From Phymorhynchus buccinoides (lineage: Eukaryota; Mollusca; Gastropoda; Neogastropoda; Raphitomidae), in the NCBI GenBank assembly GCA_017654935.2, contig CM065710.1, positions 18,278,882-18,342,881 of the forward strand: DNA of 64,000 nucleotides, read 5' to 3'. The notes beneath the pieces are model-generated. The model was not told the DNA's origin and did not search any database. It worked only from the letters and a program-made list of their open reading frames with translations. Made by a program: the position numbers and the translations under genes. Positions 1 through 9,604 of this stretch are shown here, in pieces; within the stretch, counting starts at the first letter, position 1; each line of letters begins with the position of its first letter.

Positions 1-393
1 CATCATTTTACATGTATATTGCTTATGTATGATCCTATTAAAAATGCTTTATATAGTTATTATGTTTTAACACGCAATATTTAACTATCTCCGAATGTGT
101 AGTCTATTGTAAGTTTGTAAATCATATTATCTTACGTTTTTATGTGTGCTATTACGAAGTGTATGTCATATGCCTATCATGTTTTAGTAAGTTTTAATCT
201 GTTGTTATCGTATGAATGTGTTGTCGGTTGTAGTATGTGGACCATGTTATCTTGCATTGTCTTATCAAGTGTATACTATTCGTTATTTTCTTATTTTAGT
301 CTGATGTTTTATTTATATTTCAATTTGTAAAGCGCACAGAGCATACTGATAGTGTTGATTGATAGCGCTATATCAAATAAAATCATTATAAAG
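1..393. other. AT-rich DNA, no recognised feature
   Basis: No homology, repeat or RNA structure is recognisable before the satellite begins. A short hydrophobic open frame at 142-330 has no recognisable motif and is probably chance. Confidence 0.6.
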
Positions 394-835
394 TGACCAC
401 TGGTCAGTGACACTGACCACTTGTCAACCACATCAACAATTGTTCACATGATCTCCTAATACACTAATTAGCATTTGAGCGGTAAAATTATGCCAAACTG
501 ACCACTGGTCAGTGACACTGACCACTGGTCAACCACATCAAACCATGTTCATTTGAACTCCTAATACACTCATTTGCAGTCAAACAGTGAAAATAGGCCA
601 AACTGACCACTGGTCAGTGACACTGACCACTGGTCAACCACATCAAAAATTGTTCATTTGAACTCCTAATACACTAATTTGCAGTCAAACAGTGAAAATA
701 GGCCAAAGTGACCACTGGTCAGTGACACTGACCACTGGTCAACCACATCAACAATTGTTCATATGATCTCCTAATGCACTAATTAGCTATTCAAACGGTG
801 AAATTAGGCCAAAGTGACCAGTGTCAGTGGTCAGC
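394..835. repeat. 105-bp satellite with nested palindromes
   Basis: A unit begins with TGACCACTGGTCAGTGACAC and recurs at 394, 499, 604, 709 and 815 (last one partial), giving periods of 105, 105, 105 and 106 bp. Each unit carries the 11-bp palindrome GACCACTGGTC (or a one-base variant) twice, separated by AGTGACACT, which is itself nearly palindromic. A partial unit reappears at about 4465-4585 inside the foldback element, so the satellite and that element are physically linked in both places. Confidence 0.9.
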
Positions 836-889
836 TTATTATTCATGTTATTTAAGAAATATTTTTTTTTAAATGAGAACTTGTCAAGA

Positions 890-1125
890 ATGAGTTTTTA
901 TAACTCCAACTTTGATTTGGACAAAACGGCGGTTCAAAATCGGGCGCCGTTTTGTCCAAACCGCCGTTTTGTCTATAGACAAAACGGCGGATTGTTGAAC
1001 CGCCGTTTTGTCCAAATCATAATAGAAAATTTGGACAAAACGGCGGTTCTACCCCCGCCGCTTTGTCCGCCGTTTTCTATACACAAAACGGCGGAATTTG
1101 GACAAAACGGCGGGCAACAGTGTTC
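890..1125. repeat. Array of CpG-rich palindromic modules (partial foldback arm)
   Basis: The module GGACAAAACGGCGG and its reverse complement alternate at least ten times. Positions 961-990 form a perfect 30-bp palindrome centred on TATA. The sequence from about 815 to 1020 matches 4557-4770 closely, including the shared lead-in around TTGTCAAGAATGAG. Only one arm is present here; the satellite at 394-835 occupies the place where an opposite arm would be expected. The open frames in this stretch are by-products of the repeat. Confidence 0.85.
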
Positions 1126-2779
1126 CTCCGGTTTCGTTTGTAGGCTTTTTTGGTTCGTTTCGCCTAATTTTTGTTAATTTATTTTTTGTGTTTGTTGAAC
1201 CCCCAAATTATATTATATTTGTTTGGCGATATTTGGTTTTGGTTTGGGTTATCCTGTCAGGTCAGCAGTTGGGTGCTGCTATATTTTGACTTGTTTTGTT
1301 TTCTAGTAATTTTTCATAATTTAATTTGTACTAAATTTTAATAGTGATTTTTAATAATTAACTGAATTCTTCTTTGTCGCCTTGGGTTGTATGTTTGGGC
1401 GAAGCATAGTGCATGGGACCTCGGTATTTGTGAAGTGTGGTGCGCCAAGTAGAGATAAAGTGTTATGGGGCGCCAATTTGATGATTTTGATTGTGGGGTT
1501 AGCTCGTATCTTTGGAGCATTGTTACGTGCCGTTCTAACCATGAATTTGTATTTCAGGTGGCGGTTTGTGATTTAATGTTTTGTTTTTGCATTATACCGG
1601 GTATTGTGCCACCTACCATTTTGAATTTCAATATTAGAAGAATTATGTTTTGCTTACCTTGCTTTCGAGGTCTTATAAATCGATCAAGAAGTTTTAATCA
1701 CTTGTTATTCCAAATTTTACATTGTAAAAGGGTCAGCTGTTTCAACTTTAAAAGTTTCAAAATTCAAGTTTCACTTTTCAAATTCCTCAGTTTTGAGCTT
1801 ATTACCTCCTGGTACTTAAGAACTCAGGTGGCACAGTTCCCGAAGCACATCTAAAGCTATGAGACTTACCCGTGGCGGGTTCAGGCCCGCTCTTCCAATT
1901 GTTATTTTCCTCAGTACTTTGAGGACCATTGGGTGCTGAGAGGCCAACCATCGGGTGCCATTTGGACGGCCCAAGGAGAGCTGCAAGGAGCTGCCCACAG
2001 TCTTCATTGTGCCCTAGAAGGGGGCTACCTGGCGTTCGGTTCACCGCCGTTGGGTGGTGTGTTTATGCCGTCTTTGACTGTAAGGGCGAAACCCTTCTAC
2101 GTTGGCCCTATGTTGCTACTGCAGCAAGTTTCTCCAAGCTATGAGTTAAGTGTGTTCAATCTAAAATGTGAATAACTCGTGAACTAAGGGAAAAGAAAAG
2201 ACAGACCAAATCAGTTGCACCTGTTTGTGCCAGGAGGCCATTCAGAAGTTAACTTTAAAGAAAGACACTGCATTTGACTTTTCGGCCCCGAAATGCCTGG
2301 CCTTTGAGTTTAAATATGTATTAGTTGCCGTTATTGTTGTTTGCTGGTTTTTTTAAATAAAATTATTAGTGAGTCATTTTCGGACCTCTTTTGGCACGCA
2401 AAAGAGTAGTGTTGTGTAATAATTTGAGGATGCTTTCTTTGCATTTCGGGTGAGATCTAGTGTTAGTGTCGTCTCACTGTGAAGGAATTTTGTAGTATCG
2501 TTAGCACTCCAAGTGAGTTCAGGAATTAGTGGTGTCCCGCCGAGTGGGATTATTATTGTGTGTTGTGGATATGTTTTGTTGTTTAGGGCATTAAACCCTG
2601 AGCATTTTCATTTTAAAACTTGATTTCTTGTGTTTTGAGGTGTGTGTGCGCGGATCCTTGAATCCTCCCTTTTTCCAGTCTACCCTCATCTGAACACTTT
2701 CCCCTTTCTCGTGTCACTCAGCGTAAAACTGCGGGGACTCGTGACAGATGAAAACATATCGGTGAAAATACGTTGAGTC
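1126..2779. other. Unassigned DNA, possible old LTR remnant
   Basis: No recognisable protein is encoded. Around 1850-2130 the DNA is GC-richer than its flanks, with short frames on both strands that show no known domain. From about 2340 to 2750 there is an AATAAA, then T/G-rich DNA ending in ...CGTGACA. This is loosely reminiscent of an LTR right end, but I could not find a matching second LTR, so this is only a suggestion. Confidence 0.3.
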
Positions 2780-3215
2780 ATAATGTTAGAAGTAGACTTG
2801 AAAGGGAAGATTGTAACAGGAAGGTTCCACTGTATCATCAAGTTGTAGCAAGGTCTAATGTCTGGGGTCCGAGCTCTTCTTTGACATAGAGTAGTCTGGA
2901 TATGTAGGAGGAAACGAAATGGTGAACATCTGTTGAATCATAATAATAAACTCATATGTTAGAGGGATTCTTAATAGGGAAGATCTTAGCAGGAAGGTTC
3001 CACTGTATCAAGTTGTAGCAAGGTGTTAGGTCTAGGGTCCGAGCTTCAACATAGAGTAGTTTGGATATGTAGGAGAAACAAAATGATGAAAATATGTTGT
3101 CATAATAATAAACCCATATGTTAGAGGGATTCTTAATAGAGAATATCTTAGCAGGAAGGTTCCACTGTATCAAGTTGTTGCCAAGGTGTGAAGTCTGAGG
3201 TTCGAGATTTGGGTT
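2780..3215. repeat. Tandem repeat, unit about 160-175 bp, 2.5 copies
   Basis: Three successive blocks starting near 2780, 2956 and 3118 share GCAGGAAGGTTCCACTGTAT, then CAAGTTGTAGCAAGGT, a GGTCCGAG(C/A) block and GATATGTAGGAG, with the third block truncated. Copies differ by small indels. The repeated short frames on the minus strand are explained by the repetition. Confidence 0.85.
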
Positions 3216-3221
3216 GTGACT

Positions 3222-3390
3222 AAGGCAGTGTACACATACACACGGATGTTCCGCGTGGAACCCCATGTGCAATCCATAAATAAGTAAAAGCAAGAAGAGA
3301 AAAAATACACGCATGTGTCCAAATTTCCCCATATCCGTATCTTTGTTTCCTTCTTTCTTTTACTTATTGATTATTTCCACGCGGAACACC
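3222..3390. mobile_element. MITE-like inverted-repeat element, copy 1
   Basis: The block TGTTCCGCGTGGAA at 3247 reappears in reverse complement at about 3377-3390. Inside these ends lie AATCCATAAATAAGTAAAAG and, inverted, CTTTTACTTATTGATT, giving terminal inverted repeats of about 40 bp. The left two-thirds of the element matches the minus strand of 7620-7775, so this is a dispersed family. No coding capacity is present. It abuts the candidate exon at 3390-3647. Confidence 0.7.
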
Positions 3391-3647
3391 TGTGCCTGGC
3401 CGAATGCACTGACCATCGCCTTCCCCGAGATACGTGATGTGCACATCGCGCACGTAGTACAGGCCTAGAAGGTCCACTCTCCACCACAGGACGTGGGTTT
3501 GGTTCAATGTCTCCATACGCATGCCCGATTTGCGTCTGCCGGACGTCTGAAACGGATCAACCATAATGGTGCCTTCCTGGTCAGCCGTGTTCCCGCTGTC
3601 ATCCTCGCTCTTCCTCACAGGCTTTTTCATGGCTATTTGGTAGATTA
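3390..3647 (-). pseudogene. Candidate exon: F5/8-type C / fucolectin-like domain fragment
   Basis: Read on the minus strand, this GC-richer block encodes IAMKKPVRKSE near its start and later HVLWWRVDLLGLYYVRDVHI. In the galactose-binding-like fold (F5/8 type C, FTP lectins) the first strand typically reads N-x-A-x-x-K-P and the core reads W-W-R-V-D-L-G-x-x-Y-x-V-x-x-V. The two motifs appear in the right order and about the right spacing. A plausible splice acceptor (TTGCAG) ends just upstream at 3648, and possible donors occur at about 3413 (GATG|GTCAGT) and at 3389 (CACAG|GTGTTC). In animals such domains are extracellular, sugar- or lipid-binding parts of larger proteins. No neighbouring exon was found, and a MITE and a microsatellite lie directly alongside, so it could be a live exon or a relic fragment. 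Confidence 0.5.
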
Positions 3648-3654
3648 CTGCAAC

Positions 3655-4085
3655 ACCATAACCATCATCATCATTGTCATCTTCATCACCATCATCATCA
3701 TTGTCATCATCATCATCATCATCATCATCAGTTGTCATCATCATCATTGTCATCATCATCATCATCATTATCATTTGTCATCATCATCATCATCATCTTC
3801 ATAATAATCGTTGTCATCATCATCCTAATCATTACATTCTTTATCATCATCATCATTTACGATATTGTCTATTGTCATCATCATCATCATCATCATCATC
3901 ATCACATCATCATCATCATCATCGCCATCACCATCATCATCATTGTCACCATCGTCAAGGTCATCACCATCATCACCTCATTATCATCATTGTCATAATA
4001 AATAAAAAAAATAATTCATCATCGTCTTCGTCGTAATTAGCATCATCATCATCATCATCATAATAATCGTCATCGTCGTCATCAG
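3655..4085. repeat. Large ATC/CAT microsatellite
   Basis: About 430 bp of (CAT)n interrupted by GTCATC and ATAATCG variants. All Ser-, His-, Ile- or Asp-rich open frames here are translations of the trinucleotide repeat and not genes. Confidence 0.95.
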
Positions 4086-4305
4086 CACGAGTGACGTCAC
4101 CATCATCGTCATCCTAATCATTACATTCTTTATCAACTACGACATGTGTATATGTTAGTCATATTCGGAATTCAGGCATTTACAATATTGCCCCCCCCAA
4201 AAAAAAAAATATGGCACTTCCGAAAACAACTGTTTTGATCGGTCATTTTCAGAAAGCTTAAAAATAATAGACTTTCACCGAATATGACTGAAATGTCAAT
4301 GCCAT
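4086..4305. other. Spacer with an inverted pair and an A-tract
   Basis: Contains TAGTCATATTCGG near 4157 and its complement CCGAATATGACT near 4278, with a C8 plus A10 tract between them. It lies immediately outside the foldback element. No coding potential is seen. Confidence 0.5.
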
Positions 4306-4872
4306 TTTTTCCCTATTTGAGTGACTGTTGTTAACCGCCGTTTTGTCCAAATTCCGCCGTTTTGTCTATAGACAAAACGGCGGGGTTAGATCCGCCGTTT
4401 TGTCCAAATTTTCTATTATGATTTGGACAAAACGGCGGTTCAACAATCCGCCGTTTTGTCTATAGACACTGACCACTGGTCAACCACATCAACAATTGTT
4501 CATTTGAACTCCTAATACATGTACACTCATTTGCAGTCAAACAGTGATATAAAGTGACCAGTGTCAGTGGTCAGCTTGTTATTCCTTTTATTTAACAAAG
4601 ATTTTTTTTTAAATGAGAACTTGTCAAGAATGAGTTTTTATAACTCCAACTTTCATTTGGACAAAACGGCGGTTCAAAATCGGGCGCCGTTTTGTCCAAC
4701 CCGCCGTTTTGTCTATAGACAAAACGGCGGATTGCTGAACTGCCGTTTTGTCCAAATCATAACAGAAAATTTGGACAAAACGGCGGATCTAACCCCGCCG
4801 TTTTGTCTATAGCCGAAACGGCGGAATTTGGACAAAACGGCGGTTAACACCGTCAGTCAGATAGGGAAAAGT
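4306..4872. mobile_element. Foldback-type element with long inverted-repeat arms
   Basis: The left arm (about 4306-4467) and the right arm (about 4693-4872) are near-perfect reverse complements. Reading inward from each end both show CCCTAT, TGACTG, GTTAACCGCCGTTTTGTCC, a palindrome centred on TATA, GGGGTTAGATCCGCCG and AATTTTCT(A/G)TTATGATTTGG. Arms are therefore about 165-180 bp and consist of head-to-head copies of the GGACAAAACGGCGG module. The middle carries one unit of the 105-bp satellite plus a unique stretch shared with 815-930. No transposase is encoded. The architecture resembles Drosophila FB-type foldback elements in general form; family membership is not claimed. Confidence 0.8.
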
Positions 4873-5550
4873 TTACTGAATTGCGTTTCTGATGTGTAGC
4901 TGTACTGGGTTGCATTATTGAGCACTACTAGTATGTGAGGTTCTTTTGTTGCTTTCTTTTAAATAAACAATTTTACGATTGTTTCAATCATTTGTTTCAA
5001 GCCATACTTATTAAAACTATGTTTAAGGCTACGATCGCTATTTGAACACATGTGAATAATCACTATTTTGTGACAAGACGAATGGATGGATAGGTTAAAT
5101 TACATGACTTAGTAAATCCTACAAAAATACTGTATTATTGTTATTCTTAAACATAATCATAATCAATGATATAAAAAAAATCTATGGATGAAATAAAACA
5201 TGATGTGAATTGGAAGGAGACAACAAAAAAGCATAAAAATACAACCATGTTTGGGGCGGATCAGCCAGTCATGGGAGGGGGTAGCTCCAAGTGTTGGGGT
5301 GGGGTGATGGGTCTGGGGGGATTGCCTCCCAGAAGCTGATAATAATTTGAATGTAAAAGATGCATTCAAGGCTTCTCGTGAGAGAATAACTGTAGCATGG
5401 AACTACAATTTGTCTTCCTCTTTTTCTTTCCATTTTTGTTGTCTGAGGGGGTGGAACCCCTGTAACCCCCCTCAAATCCATCTTTGATGCAGTACCAAGT
5501 CCATGACAGTGTGGAAAATATAATTGAACACTATGATATTTTAACAAACT
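4873..5550. other. Unassigned AT-rich DNA
   Basis: No protein family, repeat or RNA recognised. Short frames around 5163-5547 on the minus strand show no motif. Confidence 0.5.
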
Positions 5551-5554
<4 letters not shown>

Positions 5555-5609
<55 letters not shown>

Positions 5610-5610
5610 G
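5555..5610. repeat. (CT)n microsatellite
   Basis: An uninterrupted CT dinucleotide run followed by imperfect CT-rich sequence to about 5640. Confidence 0.95.
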
Positions 5611-5695
5611 TTATTTCCCTCTCCCTTCTCTTTTCTCTCAATTCATCTTATGAACGCGCGCGCATACTCTCTTTTCTTTTACCTAGATGCGTGGT

Positions 5696-6040
5696 TGTTG
5701 AAATGACGTAGTAGGATGACGTTATGTGATAATGACGTTTGTGCATAGTTACCTAAACGAGTTTACACACAAAGTATCGTAGCAACAAAGAGCTAGGATA
5801 TTTTGATATTGATGAATTAGACTTTTGAATTGTTATATAAATGTAATGCATGATGGAATGCTTTGTCAAATGTCAATTATTAACGTATTATTCTCCAGAA
5901 GGGAGTTAAGTTGTGGGTTAAAACGAAGAAGCATCGGGCTCTTTGGAATGGTGCATGAACACATTGTAAAAGGGCAATGTTCCTCCGCATAATTAGTTCC
6001 TTTTTCAGAGTATAAATACGGGAGATTTTTCCCAGATCGG
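5696..6040 (+). promoter_or_regulatory. LTR-like promoter region (three TGACGT motifs and a TATA box)
   Basis: TGACGT, the CRE/ATF-type core, occurs three times within 35 bp (5704-5709, 5717-5722, 5733-5738). A good TATA box, TATAAATA, lies at 6011-6018. About 30 bp downstream begins CAGAGTTACAACAGACTCTC followed by AGTCGTGAG, which reads like the R/U5 start of an LTR, and then directly the integrase remnant. I infer a 5' LTR U3 joined to the distal end of pol by internal deletion. No second LTR was found downstream, so an ordinary promoter remains possible. Confidence 0.4.
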
Positions 6041-6044
6041 GCAG

Positions 6045-6302
6045 AGTTACAACAGACTCTCAGTCGTGAGAAGACAAAAGAAGATATATGACAAAACGTC
6101 AAAAAGAAGAAAGTACCAGATAGGGTCAAGGGTATGGAGATGGTACCCACCAAAAGCTAATCAGAAACTGGGGTTAGGATGGACAGGTCCGTATAATATA
6201 ACTGGTTTGGTAGGAGAAACCACAGTTATTATACAAAAGCGGACTGATGGTCCACTGGTATATGTTCATAAGGACGACCTTAAACCATTTGAGGAACAAT
6301 AA
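6045..6302 (+). pseudogene. Ty3/gypsy integrase C-terminal fragment
   Basis: The frame from about 6066 reads RRQKKIYDKTSKRRKYQIG, then VWRWYPPK, LGLGWTGPYNI and VHKDDLKPFE before a stop at 6300-6302. This is the C-terminal (GPY/F-type) region of Ty3/gypsy integrases, where R-Q-K-x-Y-D, V-x-x-x-x-P, W-x-GPY and V-H-x-D-x-L-K-P are standard. That domain follows the DDE core and contributes to oligomerisation and target choice. The zinc-binding and catalytic domains, reverse transcriptase and gag are all absent, so this is only the last 80 or so codons of pol. It starts without a proper initiator: the first in-frame candidate is a GTG. It is followed after 28 bp by the C2H2 frame. Confidence 0.8.
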
Positions 6303-6330
6303 CTTATGCCAGTTCGTCTGTTGCAGTAGC

Positions 6331-7264
6331 ATGGAAGCTGAAGGAGGGGAGACGAAGAGGTGCAAAATCTGCGGGGAGGAGTTCGAGAGGAGGAATCCAT
6401 TCCGAAAGCACTTGAAAAGACATCTGAACAAGAAGAAAGCGCCAGCTAAGAAGGAAGGTGGAAGAAAAGAAGAAAAAGCAGTGAGCAGAACGGAAGAAAA
6501 GGAGGGACTGGCAAAAGGAAAGAAAGAAAACGTAGAATTGATGAAGAAAGACGAGAAAGAAGATGGAATAGAAGTAGAAGAGGAAGCAGAGGAAGAAGAG
6601 GCGATGGAAGAGAATACAAGAGGAGAAGAAGAGAAGAAAAAGAAGGAAATAGAAGAAAAGGAAATAAAGACTGTCGAAGAAAATCACAAGATACGCATGA
6701 AGGTTGATAAAAAAGACGGTAAAAGCAAGAGATGGAATAGAAGAGAAAACTAAAATGAAGAAAAAGCAGACGGAGACAGAAAGCAAAGAAGGCAAGAAGG
6801 AAAGAAAAAAAAATCAAGAAAAGCAAGACAGAGGCGAGTGAAAATGAGGAGACGAATAAAGAAAACGAAGAAGGCAAGAAAGAAAGGAAACAGATCAAGG
6901 AGAGAGAGAGACCGATGCAAATGAAAACAAGGAGAAGAATAAAGAAAATGAAGAGATGAAGAAGAAAGAAGACGAGGAAGGCAAGAAAGAAGCGAAAAAG
7001 ATTAAGGAAAAAGAGATAGAAGTAAGTGAAAACAAGGAAATGGATGAAGAGCAAGAAACACTAACAAAGAAGAAAGCAAACAAGGAAGACAAGAAAAAGA
7101 AGAAACAGATCAAGAAAAGAAAAACTGAAGCGGAAAGGAACACTGAGAAGAAGGAAGAAGGAAAGGTGGAACAAGCAAAAACTATGGAAGGCAGAAGCAA
7201 GAAAAGAAGAAATTCCGAAGAAATAGAGAAGATGAGTTTTGTTCTTTTGTCTGGTGAGCAATAA
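6331..7264 (+). CDS. C2H2 zinc-finger protein with long Lys/Glu-rich tail, frameshifted
   Basis: An ATG at 6331, 28 bp after the integrase stop, opens a 140-codon frame to 6753. Residues 11-31 form a single classical C2H2 finger (C11-x2-C14-x12-H27-x3-H31, read as CKICGEEF...HLKRH). The rest is an almost uninterrupted Lys/Glu/Arg-rich, probably coiled or disordered region. After a stop at 6751-6753 the same composition continues in other frames, with an open stretch at 6956-7264 ending SFVLLSGEQ-stop, so one or more indels probably split an originally longer protein of around 300 residues. The gene could be a third, 3' frame of the gypsy-like element or an unrelated host sequence captured behind it. 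The purine-only composition on the plus strand also fits a degenerating GA-rich repeat beyond the finger. I do not recognise a named family. Confidence 0.45.
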
Positions 7265-7517
7265 AATATGCGAGGATGATTTTATTTGGGGAGAGTGGTA
7301 ATAGAAAGCAATTGCCAGTAATTGCCACTACACCTCTCGCATGAAAGAACCCTTTCAGTCTGCAGATTCAATGTGTACTGAATGGGCTGAGACTATTAAC
7401 TCTTTCGTTTCCTTGTGTCCTTTCTGGGTGGTTGGTTTTTCTTTCCGTTATAAATGGGGGGGGGGGGGGGGGGGGGGGGGAGAGATACGTCTGCCCCCCC
7501 CCTCTCCTCGAAGCCAT

Positions 7518-7557
<40 letters not shown>

Positions 7558-7619
7558 GGTCTTGAGTAGTCTAGATAGCTGAAATGAGTAGTTTTGGTGC
7601 AAAATGTGTAGTTTAGGCC
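7265..7619. repeat. Spacer dominated by two poly-G tracts
   Basis: G-runs occupy about 7457-7480 and 7519-7556, separated by a short C-rich block. These are prone to quadruplex formation and to assembly error. Gly- or Pro-rich frames here are artefacts of the tracts. Confidence 0.9.
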
Positions 7620-7775
7620 GGGTTCACAAGTGGATGAAAGGATAAAAGTTTACGCATAATGGGGAAATATTTGGACACGCGCGCAAATATTTTCCCTTCT
7701 TTGTGTCACTTATTTATTGATTGCGCACTGGTTTCTGCACGGAATATCCGCTTATGTGTGTACACGGCCTTATTC
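7620..7775 (-). mobile_element. MITE-like element, copy 2 (inverse orientation)
   Basis: The reverse complement matches 3222-3345: GTGTACACA, GGATATTCCGTGCAG, CAATCAATAAATAAGT, then GCGCGTGTCCAAATATTTCC. The ends GGCCGGGTTCACA and TGTGTACACGGCC are imperfect inverted repeats. No coding capacity. Confidence 0.65.
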
Positions 7776-7918
7776 ATTAAACCATCAAACAATGTTCACC
7801 GAAAATGAGTAATTAGAGCATTATTTTCAATTTTGAAGAGTGGCAGAGGTCCAAATAGAGTAGAATACTACTAAAAAGGAATAGAGTAAACAGGTCTGCT
7901 CTCTCAGTGCTCTCAGTG

Positions 7919-8034
<116 letters not shown>

Positions 8035-8149
8035 GTCTCTGCGTATGTTTTTGCGTTGAGTAAATGATCTCCAAACTTTTATGTTACACGTAACATGTTC
8101 ATTATGATACTCTTACTCCAGCACCATACACGATACACGTATAAAATCG

Positions 8150-9095
8150 TATGGGGATGCGAAGCGATTGGGTCATGCGAGTCATAAAGCTTGTGAAATA
8201 CTTCTGTCTATGCGACTGGCTGCCACCGCCAAAGCCATGGTACATGAACAGTACCAACACCATCTCCAAATCTATACGGACGGCTCGGTCCTACAAGATT
8301 GAGAAGTTGGAAGAGCCTTTGTGATCCCAGATCTGGGAATCACCAAGAAGTTCCACCTGAACAAAGGAGTCAGCATCTTCACTGCTGAACTGCTAGCCAT
8401 CCTCATGGCATGCAACACTGTGAACGATATGCCGCAGCCCCCCAGAGCAGTCATCATTCTGCCAGACTCGAAATCCTCACTCCAAGCCCTACAAAAGGGA
8501 GGCACAAAATCCAGACAGGAACTACAAATGGAAATCAAATTCCTAGCCCACCAAATCATCTGTAAAGGAAACAGATCTGACACTCATGTGGCTCCCCTCC
8601 CACTCGGGAATAAAGGGTAACGACTTATCAGACAGAGCTGCAAAATCGGCCACAAAGATCGGAACGCCCTTCGATCTGAAACTTTCCCAAACCGAAGTCG
8701 TGAACAAGGTACGCACCTATGTTCACAAAGCCCGAATTGACTACATGAAGGATTACTGCCAGTCTCACGGCTATCTCCACCGCCCAGACATAGGTAAACC
8801 AAGAATACCGAATCTGCCCAGAAAGAACCTATGGTTACTGATGCGACTCAGAACCAACTGCCGGACGGCTGCCCTCCTCGGCAAGACATGTGAGTGTGGA
8901 ACTGACACCTCACTGGACCACCTCCTGACAGAGTGCCCAGCACTGGCTGACACTACGTCACCCCTCTGGGTGTACAGGCACACCCACGGCCTCAAAGCTT
9001 ACGACTTTCTTACGCCTCACCCCTCCCTAGGGATTGAGCCAATGAAAGTCCTGACCGATAGCCTCATTTCGAGTGGTCTTGGCGCCTGGTTCTAG
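8150..9095 (+). pseudogene. I-superfamily LINE fragment 1: RNase H and C-terminal zinc motif
   Basis: The 3' end of a non-LTR retrotransposon ORF2 with an RNase H domain. In order are YTDGS (8274 region), FTAELLAILMAC, LPDSKSSLQAL, then after a frame change WLPSHSGIKGNDLSDRAAK: the D-E-D-D set of type I RNase H is recognisable except that the third Asp sits in LPDS. A CCHC-like motif CECGTDTSLDHLLTEC follows, typical of the tail of I/Nimb/Jockey-type ORF2, and the frame ends near 9095. An in-frame stop after VLQD and a frameshift near 8585 show that it is dead. Reverse transcriptase and everything 5' of it are missing, the usual 5' truncation of LINEs. It differs clearly from the next fragment, so it belongs to another family of the same superfamily. 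Confidence 0.85.
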
Positions 9096-9604
9096 CAGCC
9101 ACCCACTTCGATAAATTGATCAGGGTTAAGCCTTACGCCGAAAAAGACTAAGGGTTCCCATGCTACTCTCGTAGGCCATGGCAACCCAAAGACTTAACAC
9201 CTGTCCTCTGGCCTGTGTGGCCGGGGGATGTCCCAGCAAGGGTATTCTACCCGAATTGGGTCCCCCATTGGATCACGTGGATCCATATTAATACCAGGGG
9301 GGTGGTTCTGAAAAGCGAAACCTTGGGATTTGAAGATGTGCCAACAAAGCAATGACTAGGAGAAGGCCGAGCCAGCTGGAAAGCCATCAAATCGAAATCT
9401 ATGACCAAAACAGTCTCTTAGCTCACGAGCCTGACGATAGTAGTACACTGCACCGAAAACGCCTTCCAAAAACCTGACATCCTTTGCGAGAAGACAGCCC
9501 AGTCTTCAAGGAGAACGTCCATAAGGATCTGCGATCAATTGGACGATAATCTCACTCTCTCTCTCTTTTAAAAAACCCACAAATTCCGAAACCTGATAAG
9601 TCTC
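9096..9604 (+). other. Probable 3' UTR of LINE fragment 1 and junction
   Basis: Non-coding DNA directly after the fragment 1 stop, ending in a short CT run and an A-rich stretch at about 9550-9580. The A-rich end could be the retroposition tail. Nothing else is recognisable. Confidence 0.4.

Noticed and set aside
142..330. Small hydrophobic protein
   Set aside because: 62 codons with no motif in AT-rich DNA; chance is the simplest explanation.
821..1289. Open frames translating as repeated DKTAV / CPNRRF peptides
   Set aside because: They are translations of the GGACAAAACGGCGG palindromic modules and occur on both strands with no domain.
2340..2750. Solo LTR
   Set aside because: AATAAA and a CA end are suggestive, but no TG start, target duplication or second copy could be found.
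3364..4036. Asp-rich, Ser-rich and His-rich open frames
   Set aside because: Apart from the short F5/8-like exon, all are translations of the ATC microsatellite.
6304..7261. Leu/Phe-rich membrane-like proteins on the minus strand
   Set aside because: They are the antisense of the Lys/Glu-rich plus-strand frame; purine-rich coding always gives such hydrophobic shadows.
7457..7556. Regulatory G-quadruplex
   Set aside because: Long uninterrupted G-runs could form quadruplexes, but they look like homopolymer expansions of uncertain assembled length and have no gene context.
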